A stretch of DNA of 64,000 nucleotides from Apteryx mantelli (Eukaryota > Chordata > Aves > Apterygiformes > Apterygidae), in contig NC_089979.1 of assembly GCF_036417845.1 (NCBI RefSeq), positions 23,687,958 through 23,751,957 on the forward strand, written 5' to 3'. The notes below the pieces were generated by a model, which saw nothing but the letters and a program-made list of their open reading frames with translations, was not told the origin of the DNA and made no database searches. The number at the start of each line of letters is the position of its first letter. Position 1 is the first letter of the stretch. The position numbers were made by a program, and so were the translations under genes. Shown here in pieces: positions 1 through 11,000 of the stretch.

Positions 1-404
1 GCTGGACTATTTGCATGAGCAAACATCTGTAAGCACTAGCTGCAGGCATCCCTCTTGCATGCTCTTTGTATGATGAGATACTAGACACTGGCAGGGTTGA
101 CAGAACTGTCTTTTACCAACTTGTCACCTCTTTTCAGGATTCCATTTTAGATTTTTATCTGCAAGAAGGGCTTGCTCTGATAATCCTTATGAAGACAAAT
201 TTTGTTGCACTCAGAATATGGGAGTTGTATTCTGCAACCAAATATACGTATTTAAGTCGCCAGTTATAAAAAGAACTGTACAAATTATCTTGTCATTTTC
301 AAAATAATGGATGAAAGTGGTATGGTGCATTTAAATAAAGCATAATTTACACAAAAATTATTTTGGTGATTAAGGATCTCATAAAACCAAGTGAGAGGGT
401 AAAG

Positions 405-870
405 GTGTCAAATGCACATCAGTGTAGACAAATGTAAGATAATGTATCTAGCAAAAGATTATCTAAACCATGTGATAAGCTCGCAACTGGTAGTTACAAC
501 TCAGGAAAGTGACATTGTCATCATCATTGACCATGGCCTGAAATCATTGGCTCAATGTGCAATGGCAGCCAAAAACACCAACAAAATGTGAGACCTAAGC
601 AGGAAGGGTACTGAGAGCAGGAAAGAGGATGCCATTTTGTCACTATCTAAAACAGCTACATCTGCATCTGGAGCAGTACGTGCCATTCTGGCCTCTGCCT
701 CTCAGGAAGGACAGAGTTAGAGAAGGTACAGAGAAGGGCAAGAAACTCAATTAAGGGGTTGGAGCCGCTGTCTTATGGGGGAGACTAAAAATGCTGGGAC
801 TCCTCAGTTTGGAGAGGAGAAAGCTGAGGGGGAAATGACTGAGGTTTTCAGACTCAGGCAGCCAGTGGAG
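405..870 (+). mobile_element. CR1 LINE fragment (old, 5'-truncated)
   Basis: The sequence follows the end of the CR1 reverse-transcriptase ORF region and the start of its 3' region: ATGTAAGATAATG, ACTCAGGAAAGTGACATTGTCATC, GGCTCAATGTGCA-GGCAGCCAAAAA, GTACAGAGAAGGGCAA and the TGGGACTCCTCAGTTTGGAGAGGAGAA block, in the order and orientation typical of sauropsid CR1 copies. It is strongly diverged with many small indels. The boundaries are approximate. Confidence 0.75.
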
Positions 871-1468
871 AAGGTGATTGCAAACTGCTGTTCATAATAG
901 CCCTTAGGTGAGGTCCCTAAATGGCATTTCCTGTTGTTGCTTTGCCTCACTTTCTCAGGGACATTAGTGGGCTAGAGGGACCACTGGTCCAAGCCAGTAG
1001 GGAATTTCTTCTTATCAGTTTCTTAGATTCCTTCTGATCATTCTCCAGTGGCAGTTTGAAATCCATAAACTAAAGAATATGAACCATTTTTGTCAAAAAC
1101 ATCAGAGGAGGGATTTCTGTGTGGGTAGCACATTCATCTGGGATGTGAGTGACGTGTTTATTCCATCACCTCTGTAATCCTCAGGCTTACATACTGCAAG
1201 CTGTTTCCATCTCATTTGCTGAAATGTTTCACTTTCCCTCTCAACAGCCTGGAGTGAGGTACCCGGGACATGGCCTGGAGCCCGGCAATCCTCTGCCATG
1301 GTGCTTTCCCATTTATTGATGGGATAGTGCCAACATTGCCGCACTAGGCAGCTCCATTCCCAGAGCTTCAGCGGCTGTGCACAATGTCCCGATCACAGCA
1401 CAGGTGCCGTGGGAGCTTCTCCAGTGGGAGCCCAGGTGCCAAAAGATTTTAGACAAATCCTGGTAGTT

Positions 1469-1483
1469 GGGGGGGGGGGGGGG
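1469..1483 (+). repeat. G15 homopolymer
   Basis: Fifteen consecutive G on the plus strand. It could be length-variable and error-prone in sequencing, and could form quadruplex-type structures. Confidence 0.9.
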
Positions 1484-4400
1484 TTACCAAGTGCCAACAG
1501 TGGCAAAAATGCTGCCATGGGTGCAAAAGGATCATTCCAGCCCCAACAGCTCACTTCTGAATTGAGCAAGTTGACAAGAAGCAAATGCAGCCATTTACAC
1601 AATAAGATTTCATCATGGTGAGGAGGAAAATCTTAAAGCTTAGAAGACTACAAATGTAATTAAAAAGTGACTAAAATAATATCCTGGCAGCAAAGCATGA
1701 GAAATCTGTCTAGGCATCAGCTGGGATTTAACAGTATTTAGAGAGGAAATATATTCTGAGCACCTTCAGAGCAAGATTGTGAATCAGAGAAATATGCACA
1801 TTCCAGTGAAGGCCACCTTGTACATGGGGAATGTAGATCCAGAAATAACACCCTGCCCATGTAAAAATTAATGGGATGTCACTTCTGACTTCAGTGTTTA
1901 AACAATTCAGCAAAAATCACGCCAAGAATGGGTGCCAGGCTTAGCTGAACTGAGGTCCCTTCTCCAGGCGGGTTGTGGTTGTGCTCACCTTTTCCCGGTG
2001 CCCTTCCAGCGCCCTGGCCACGGGCAAGTGGCATCACTGGGGCAGGCAATGTGGCATCCTGGGCCAGCCCTGCCGCCAGGCGGAAGAGCAAGCAGAGGGG
2101 ACCCATCATCTGCTCTGGGCCGTACAAAGGCAACATGTGCGTGCGCAGTAGCTTAAGTCAAGGATTGTCCAGCACATCCATGTGATACGCTGAATTTTTG
2201 CCCTGCCTTCTTGCACCCTGTCCCCTGCTGTTTCACCCAATGCAGAGAGAGGACTGTCTGCCAACAAGCAGGTAGAGTTCAACTCTGGGATCACAGGTCA
2301 GCACAAACAGTGTCTAACCTGAGGCTTATGAGTTCACCCACAGAGTCTCTGTTTTCTGCACACTGCAATGTTCTGAAATATCATGTTTTCTTGATGTAGG
2401 AGTGCTTTCACAAACATGGTGTTCAACCCAGAAGGCATAAGTACATTGACATGATTGATTGCCACTGAAAAAATCATTTGATTTTAAAGTTACTCAGGTG
2501 CAATTTTCAAGTCTTGGAGGAAGTGTGTTACGCTAATCATTCTCTTAGTAAATTATTAGCCTGGTGATGAGACATTGCTGGTGTCGTAAAACAAGCTGCA
2601 CAAGACTACAGTGCTCTCATGTGGGTCTATCATCCTTGTTCTCTAATAGCACGCAACATGTTGCAGCAAAGTAACTAAAATTTCAAGTAATTAGCACACT
2701 GAATTTCAATAGCTCTAGCCAAAAAGCCATTGATTTGATCATCTTACCTATGTGATCTTAGAGAATAAAATCAGAAATATTTCCAACCTTTGTGTGGGGT
2801 AGTCGCTGAGAGAGGAGGTCCTGCTTGCCCCGATGTCTGTAAGAGATTTCTGGAGTGAGAATGCCGTAAAGAAGGAGCACACGGGGAAACTCCATGGCAG
2901 ACTGCAGACTAGTGTTATGTCCTGCACTCATTGTACACAAGATGGGAAGGACCAAGATTCATACTGGTCCCTGTAGCCATCTGCCGTTTGGTCCTTACAC
3001 CTGCAGGGCAGCCTCCCGTGACCCCTCCTGTTAACTGCAGAAGGAGCAAGGCTTCTCCAGAGCCTTTCCAGAGGGTAATTAACAGCATAACAGACTTGCG
3101 CTCCCTTTTTTAACTGGAGGAGGCCACATCTAGAGGCCTAAAGGTGATTATATAAATATCCCACAGAGTCTGCCACAATTAAAACTGCTGGTCGAATACG
3201 GCCAGCACTGTGATATTTAGCATAATTTTAACACAGGATGCCACATCTAGCCTGGGCTTTACATCATGCTCAGCAATTGCATTGGTTCTTCAAGTAGGCA
3301 AGCACCAAAGAAACCACATTTTGTCCTGTCCTGTCTGGTGCCTCCCCGCTGAACTAGAACTGACACGGGACTGTAGGCAAAGGAAACAATTCTAAATAAG
3401 TATTATTTTATGCATCTGGAAGCAACATCTGTTAAGTGTCAGCAGTGTGTTGAACACCAGCACAGCCTGCAGCACTTGCCATCCTAACCGAGCAACAGTC
3501 TCTAGTAAGTCCATAAAAGAGAGTCAGAGGAGGACCTGCTGCACAGCGCTTGCTGGCTTGTCTCCTGCATAGGTGAGAGCGTTTGTAGGTCAGATCCAAG
3601 AATGATTTACACAATAGGTGCAGCTCAACAACTTTTCAGAGGTGTTGCAAGGTATGTGAGCGCAGGGTTCACTTTCGGGAATTCAAGAATATATCGCTCC
3701 AGGGATCTCACCGGTGAAACACCTGCTGTATAGTTTACCCTCTCACCTCTTCTCTGGGTGCCACAGCTTTCCGTAAAAAAACCTTCCCAGACAGAAAGAA
3801 GAGGTGTGGCTGCTCATAGAGACAAATCCGCAGAGAGGCCAACCACTTTCTTCCACTGATGCAGCCTTTTGTTAATCATGTTATTATCACCAGGACTGCT
3901 GCTGTCAGAAGCCTTTTCTCCCATTTATATCTACACTCCAAAGCAGCCCACGTGAGCTAACTCTGGTCCATGCTCTTTAAACCTTTCCAAGAGATTGATG
4001 TTAAAAGGCTTGTCAATGTGAGGGTTAAAAGCATAGTATATCTATTGATTTAATTGAAAATGTCTTTCTTATACTTAACTAAATTTTATCAATGATTCTC
4101 CCAAATATGAACATATGAAGCACCCTCCAGATCCACATGGTGCCATAGTAGAGGTAATGAATAGTATTTTAGGTAAATTATCAGGGGAAAGTAATGAAAT
4201 AGTGTAATTTTATCCTAAGCACAAGTAGACCTTTCTTCTTGCAGTAAATCTGTCATGATTAAATTAATTAAAGTTGGACATGCCCCCTAATGCCTCTTGC
4301 TGACCTGATCTGTCTTTCTAAAAAAAGTTTTTTATAAGAGCTATTACACTACAATTGGTATTTCATGTGTTCTCAGAGTCTTCTTTTTTTTGCTCTATTT

Positions 4401-6454
4401 ATTATATTTTATTTGGACTCCGTGAGTTTTGCCATTCTGGTCTTGGTGCACTCACTGCTGTGACTCATTGATTCCATAGTTACTGCCAGATCTCTGAGGC
4501 CAGCACTGTAATTATCACATTAGGATCTGTTATTGTAGCCCTGACTTCATAAATAGTCAGAGCAGTGATTAGAATCACTGATTGATCCATTCCACGTTTT
4601 TGGACACTCACATAGGAGATGAACAGAGGACTGTGTCTATTAAGGGTTTGAAATGTCAATATTCCAGATAATAATAGAGTATTAAGTAGTCATTCCAGGT
4701 ACACTAGCTGTTAGAAATAGTGAGCATTTCTGTATTTGATAACCTGGCATTGATCAGCTAAAAAGGTGACACAAATTCATCCCATAAACTGCAGAATAAA
4801 ACCCCGGCCCTTTCTCTGTGCCCAGCTTGTCAGGGCTGTGAAGGAGACTCGCAGCACATGACCTGGATCCCTTTCAGACAAAACTAAAAGATGCCCTTCA
4901 GGATTGCAGCCTCACATGGGCATTCAGTCCATGGGACCAGACTAGACCTAGTCCAAAGCAGAAAAAGCTCTGAAATGTGCACAATGTGGATCCTCAGCAC
5001 CAACCGCTTCACTCCACATACAGCGTTTGGGCAGTCGTACACGCTGATGGTGCCTGAGCAAATTGAAGTGACGACTCCTCGGAGGGGGTGCTGCTGTGAG
5101 TGGTTCTTCCTCAGCTTCCTCCACACTCAGAAACTCTTCCTGGAAACTTGCAGCAGGCCAGAAGCCTGCAGGGTGGGCCAAGACAGCCAGAGTGAGGTTG
5201 ACTTGGATGCACAAGGTGGATGTAATTCTCCAAAGCATTTTGGTCTGAAATCGCTGCCACACTAAGCAGCGGGACCAGCTTTGGCCCAGCAGCACCCCCA
5301 GAAGCAGACCTGCCACCGCAGAGCTGCTGGTGGCAGCAGCTCAGTGGAATGAGCCTACTGCATGGCCATCACTGCTTTCCTTTAAAAATACATTCTAGAC
5401 TTATCTGATCCAGAGAAAACCTTGAAAACACAAAGACTGTTTTAAAGGCTCAGAAAATAGAAAACCAAAAGGCCAAAAGCTTTCCTAAAAAAATTACATG
5501 TTTTAAAAAGAAATGTTGTTATTCTGGTAGGGGGTGGAAGAGAGACAAGCAAGGGGTGAAAATTGTCTAGGTGACTCCAACCATTTATGATACCAACTAT
5601 GCATTCAGTGATGCTATGAACGTGAATGGCTTTTACCCGTAAAGGCTATATGATCAACATGGATATTTTATATTTCTTCAAAGCCTGCTTGGTTTAGACT
5701 TGTAGGGCCCATAGATTGACAGATACAGAACAAGCTAAGGAATTTTCCTGCCTGCACTCAACTATACTTTAAGTATTTGAAAATTAATATCTATTTAATT
5801 TTTGCTATTTTTTCTGTCCTTGAAAGAGGAAATGTTAGTTAAAAGTTCTGACATCAGGTTTTAGAGTAAGTGTTGCTCTGTAGACTCTTCTGGATTGACC
5901 TTATGTTGCATGCTGACAGCTAAAATACATTCCTTTAAAATCTTCCACATACATAGGCTGATAACAAGAGGGATCTTGTCTTTGTGCTGTTCAAAATATT
6001 GCATTCTGTTCTTGCCAACAGCTTATTCTAGATCAGGAATTCCCTTCTAGAGAGACTTGAATACTGCAACATGATATTTTACCCCTAGAGAACGGCTACT
6101 CCTTTTTCATCTGCTTAGCAAAGGCAGTTTTCAGCAAACACTCAGCAAGTTCATGACTTTCCAGAGCATCTGGTGGATAAACGTCACACACCCCAAGATG
6201 CACAACCCAGTTCTCATCTTAGAGTGGCTCATTTTTTTGCATTCATCGGCAAGGAAGATGAGGTGTCAGGCTGACCATTTAGCTTTTCTGAGCTATGTGC
6301 TGGCAAAATGGTGTAACTGCACATCCGCCTTGAACTCAGAGGTGCACTCACAAAAGCCAGTATGGTCTAGGATGAAGATCATGCTAGTAAAATAATTTTC
6401 AACACTAATTGAGGATTAGGGCACAGCCTGCCCTAGAGGCCATGCCAATTAACC

Positions 6455-6550
6455 GCTTTCTGTCCCTGAGCGCAGCATTTCACTTCTTGCCTCTAAAATG
6501 GAGGTAATGATAATTTTCTTCATTTCTAAGGTGTTTTCAGGCTTAGAGCC
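6455..6550 (+). mobile_element. MIR-like SINE fragment
   Basis: The block CTCTAAAATGGAGGTAATGATAATTTTCTTCATTTCTAAGGTGTTTTCAGG parallels the MIR core and 3' part (the family has CTGTAAAATGGGGATAATAATAGTACCTACCTCATAGGGTTGTT). It lies just downstream of the GEM poly(A) region. Confidence 0.55.
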
Positions 6551-6799
6551 AAATACCTTATTTAAGAATGGATTGTTTTTATCTCTGTCATCACAACCCC
6601 ATTTGCACATGGGGGATACTGTGCATTAACAGCACTGAGATTGCCAGTGATTCTTGCTTTGTGATTCTAGGTTGCTAAGTAATCTGTGTTTAGAGATGCA
6701 TGTAAGGAATCCTCATTGCACTTGTCATGTAGCAATCTTCCCAAGCATTCAAAATATTTTCCTCAACTTAAAAAAATTCTTAGGAATTTCCTGCTGAGG

Positions 6800-7742
6800 C
6801 TCAAAGGCAGTTATATATTTTATTTATTTTATTACAAGGCATGTAAGTAAAAACTTGCATAATCTGAAAAAGATATTAGATAGAAAATAGTAATAAAATT
6901 AACATTATTCTTAAGAAACTTGGTAATAAATACATTTCCCCTCAACATTAAAATGCTTGTTATTTTGCACAACAATAAATACAGCATAGCTCTGGCATAG
7001 ACAAAGGCCAAGGCTGGATACAAGAAGTCCATGTGGTTTTTTATAAAAGCTCAGGTGATTTTTAAAGGTTTGGCATCTTGCACTTGATGCACTTTGATAC
7101 AATTTGCGCTTTGATTTTATTTTTTACTCTGATTTTTAAATAGTCCCCATAGCATGAAAATATGAGAGGAAAATTTGTTCGATTATAGGATTTTTCCTTT
7201 AAATATTTTCAAAGTAAAAGATGTGTAGACTCATGGAAACCAATCCTTAAAATTTAAAAAAAAAAAAAAGTGTCTTGGTGATTATTTTACAAAATGCAGA
7301 GTTTTCAGCTGTGGGTGCTTAAGCCTGACCAGCCGATTGGCAAAGAACCAATCCCCAGTCAGTTCCTCACTTCTTTACACAGTTTTCCAAAAAATAATAA
7401 TGAGAAAGAGTAAAGAGTATAGTATTCACTTCCCAAGTCATGATGGTTTGAGGTTCTTATGCTATTATCCAAAGATGACAGGACAAAAAATTGGTACTTT
7501 CCAGAACACTTCCCAGCATAACCTTGGGTCATTCTGGTCTATACTTTTCTTTTAAAACTACCAGCAAAAGAGAAGGAGAGATACTTCCATGCACTGTGCT
7601 GTTCCTAGGCCAGCACATTTCATCACAATCATAACTGTGAATCCAAGTCATTTTTATAGCCCAATCTAATATAGATTGATTATTTCCCACAACATAGATA
7701 ATGAACACGTAATGCCACAAATTCTGGCAGAGTCCAACATTC
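6800..7742 (-). other. GEM: GEM 3' UTR
   Basis: About 0.93 kb of AT-rich sequence lies between the stop codon and a cluster of poly(A) hexamers. On the minus strand it contains ATTTA pentamers at 6976-6980 and 6927-6931, as expected for the unstable transcript of an inducible gene (inference). A poly(U) tract, seen as poly(A) on the plus strand, lies near 7256-7269. No open frame here is supported as coding. The 3' end is placed from the hexamers and has not been measured. Confidence 0.7.
6819..6833 (-). terminator. GEM polyadenylation signals (three clustered AATAAA)
   Basis: The minus strand reads AATAAA at 6819-6824, 6823-6828 and 6828-6833. These are the first dense hexamer cluster after the GEM stop and give a 3' UTR close to the roughly 1 kb length I recall for mammals. 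Cleavage would be expected near 6795-6810. Confidence 0.65.
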
Positions 7743-8020
7743 TTAAAGTACCGATAGATCATGGCAAGATTTGGACTTGAGTTTGAAGGCCATATTCTTG
7801 TTGTTCTTGGCAACTATTTTGCCCCAGAACCGCCTGGCTTTCTTGGGAATGCTCTCTCTTCGTTTCTGGTAAGCCAGACGCTTCTCGTTCTTTTCCTTGC
7901 TGTCCCTCCGGAGTCGGACTTGTCGCACGATGCCTTCAAACAGCTCTTTCACGTTGTGCTGCACAGCTGCCGAGGTCTCGATGAACTTGCAGTCAAACAC
8001 GACAGCACACGCTCGGCCCT
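7743..8020 (-). CDS. GEM: GEM exon 5, coding part (residues 205-296)
   Basis: The acceptor is TCTTGCAG. The junction codon G|AG encodes Glu205. The exon carries ETSA (G5), the helix that follows, a long Arg/Lys-rich tail and the conserved RGK terminus ending HDLSVL, then TAA at 7743-7745. It is the best conserved part of the gene in this window. Confidence 0.96.
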
Positions 8021-11000
8021 CTGCAAGATTGCAAGGAGGATATGTCAGGAGGTGGCATGAGCAAGGCAGGGGGAGCAAACTCGCTGCGGGCTGCCGTGTG
8101 CAGGGAGCCAGCTCTAGCAGGGGAATTCCTCTAGCCTAACATAGTCATGGATAAGTCTTTAATCACCTTAGACTGCTTTCTAGCCCGTGACTCATCTGGC
8201 CTGTGTCAGACTCCCGGCACAGCAACGGGGAGTGAATCTCCTTCTGGAAAAGCACAGTTCTCGCTGTCAGCTGTGCAGGGAGCTGAGGCTGACTCGCACT
8301 GAGACATTGGTGGCCGAGAGGTCGACAATGACTCAAAATCACCTAGTCATCTTCTCACATGCACGCTCCCTCAAGTCAAATTAAAAGGTGACAGTGCCCT
8401 CCATAAGCACAGCACAGGTCTTTTTATCATAGCAGGCAAGGCCCAATCCTCCTCTACAGGTCATATATACAAAAAAAGGTCTTTGGACAGTAACAATTTT
8501 GGTGTGAACAGACCCATGCAAAATCCCTACGTAAATGCAGAACTATGCCCATAACTTCAGGGGTCAATCTGAAATCTTAGCTCTTATCCTTAATGATTTG
8601 AACATAAACTTAACAGTCTTCTTATCTAGAACAACATGAATATATCTGTCATCTCTCAAACGAAACCACATTTTTCAGCTAGGCCATAGAGAAATGAGAG
8701 GAAAATAGGATTCCCTGGACTACTAGTAAGCTGCCTCAGTTCAAACTCTTCATTTTGGGCAACTGTGACAGAGGCCAGAGGAGCTGGTCATGCCTAACCT
8801 GCAGGTGCCGACTGACCCAGGCATTAACCAGGCTCTGTTCCACCCTAATTTGTTTGGCTGACAGTCAGGGTTTACGGGCTAGGTTAATTTAGGTAGGCTG
8901 CTTCCAGTTCTACGTGAGTAGGGCTATGTAGCACCGGACTGAGCCAAAGGGACTTAATGTCCCTGCCCCCAGCAGGAGGATGTTTGTACCACTCTCCATG
9001 TTCAAAGAGCTGGGAGCTGTTAGAATAGTAAAATAAAGGGTGGGAGGGAATGTAAATTCATCAGGAAGTTAAATGCCAGAGAGGAAAGAGAACTAGTTAA
9101 ACTAAGAGATTATCTTTGGCAGCAGAATAAAGGGCCCTAAACTGATTGTACATAAATATGTTTCAGAAATTCAAAGGGTTTCCAGCTACCAGAGCAATCG
9201 CATTCAGCAGTGATCTTCCATGAGGAGGTGCAGGGGAAGAAATCCAAGCTGCTTTTATGATGGAACTCAATAAATTTAGGAAAAGGATTATCTGACATGG
9301 TAATTGCACCACCAGGGGAGGCTTAGAGACCTGACAGGTCCTTTCCAGTCTTCTATCCACTGTTCCAGTCCTCTGTTCTTTTATCGCTCTTCTATTGCCC
9401 AGTCCTGATCACAGTGGACCCCCTTAGCCAGAGCTCTGGGGTTTGTTCAAAAGCTATTAGATGACTCTTGAAGTTCACCTAGTTTTTGTCCTCATCATTT
9501 TCCTTACCTGCCACCGACACTTCGCGGCACCTGACAAGGTCACTTTTGTTGCCAACCAAAATAATGGGGATATCTTCTTTCTGGCGTGCCCTGCGGAGCT
9601 GTATTCTGAGTTCAGAGGCCTTCTCAAAGCTTGCTCGGTCTGTGATGGAGTAGACAATCAAGTATGCATCTCCCACTTGCATGCAGTGGTCTCGAATCCA
9701 TTCTCCTTCACGCTGTTCAAATGAAATGGTCAACCATGATTAAGCATGGAAAGGATTTTCCTTAGAAAATATAACATTACAGAATCTAAACCCATTCTTG
9801 GTGTAACTACACTGTGTATGGTTTGAATCATAGTTATACTAAAAGTAATTCCAAAGTGGTGATGATATGAATACATCACCACAAAGGAGGGCAAAAGTTG
9901 GACCAAAGAATTCATTGTGTTGGCTTTAGACTGGAATGAATGTGGTTCTGGAACATGGCTTGTATGTTTTGTTCTATCATTAAAAAAGTAAAGAAGGCAA
10001 ATAAATTTCCTTGCTCTTCTCAAGCTCACACTGCAGAGCCCTTAGGCATGCTTGGTTTGGTTATAGGCAGAGGGTGCCTAATCCTATATTTTCCCTGATG
10101 CTGAAGTAAGGAAAACAGCTACTTTCTTTCCCCAAAGATACCTATTTTTGATATTAGCACACTTGCATATGCACTTTTCTTTTAGGATTTGACTGGAACA
10201 AATAAAAAGTACCTTATTATCCCACATGTCAAGCAGTATGATAGTTGCACTTTCACCATCCACCATCAGGGTTCTTTCATATGTGTCTTCCGGAAGGAAA
10301 ATCAGAAATGTTATTATATATTATTTTGTGGCATCATGTACATTACAAAAAACAAATAGCTGAATACATATAATCCATTCGTGGTTCAAGCTAGTGAGCC
10401 AGATTTTATGCTGGCTCACATTCAGTTCTCTCCTCATTTCTATCAGCACTGAACCTGCCCTCTGTTCATTGCTGGTTGTCTTACTTCTCATGATATATGA
10501 ATGAGACCAAAAGATCATGAAACAAAATGTTCATTATTTTGGCTGATATCCTCTTTATCTTATGTGGGAGAGAAAAAATAGAACCCGTGGAAGAAATAAC
10601 CAAAGGCTGAACATTTGCCCCATGGGAGTGACAGAGTCCAGCGAGGCTGAGTAATGGAAAATATTTGCTTTCGCTTTAGCAGGGACAGTTCACGGGTGAA
10701 CAGTCGCTGCTGCTGAGAGCAATACAGCTAACAGCCTACCCAGCAATGAGGACAGGGCTTTGCCAGACAAGGGCTGCTGAGTTTTAGAAATGCTGAGATT
10801 TGTCTCCCATCTTACAGTTTCCAACATTACCTTTGATGTCAAAAAGCAAAGGAGTCAACAAACCGCAAAAGATCAATTATTTGGTACTAAGGCTACAAAA
10901 ATTCATATCTAGATTACAAACTCCATGTGACTAGGTGCTTCTTAGAGCTGGGAGAGCTGTTCCCATCAATAGTGAAGATCAATCCTTTCTGTGAAATCTC

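Larger units (their letters stand above)
1..6799. other. Spacer 3' of GEM
   Basis: No supportable gene. It holds a CR1 fragment (about 405-870), a G15 tract (1469-1483), a GC-richer patch near 1940-2120 and a MIR-like SINE (about 6455-6550). Open frames at 4884-5316 lie on both strands over a GC-richer patch and match nothing I know. In mammals the next gene on this side is CDH17, by recollection, but no cadherin exon was seen here. Confidence 0.6.

Noticed and set aside
4884-5316. Open frames of 124 (+) and 122 (-) codons
   Set aside because: They are mutually antisense over a GC-richer patch, with no family resemblance and no splice or repeat context.
7761-8060. Plus-strand frame of 99 codons
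   Set aside because: It is the antisense shadow of the GEM terminal exon.
9461-9733. Plus-strand frame of 87 codons
   Set aside because: It is the antisense shadow of GEM exon 4.
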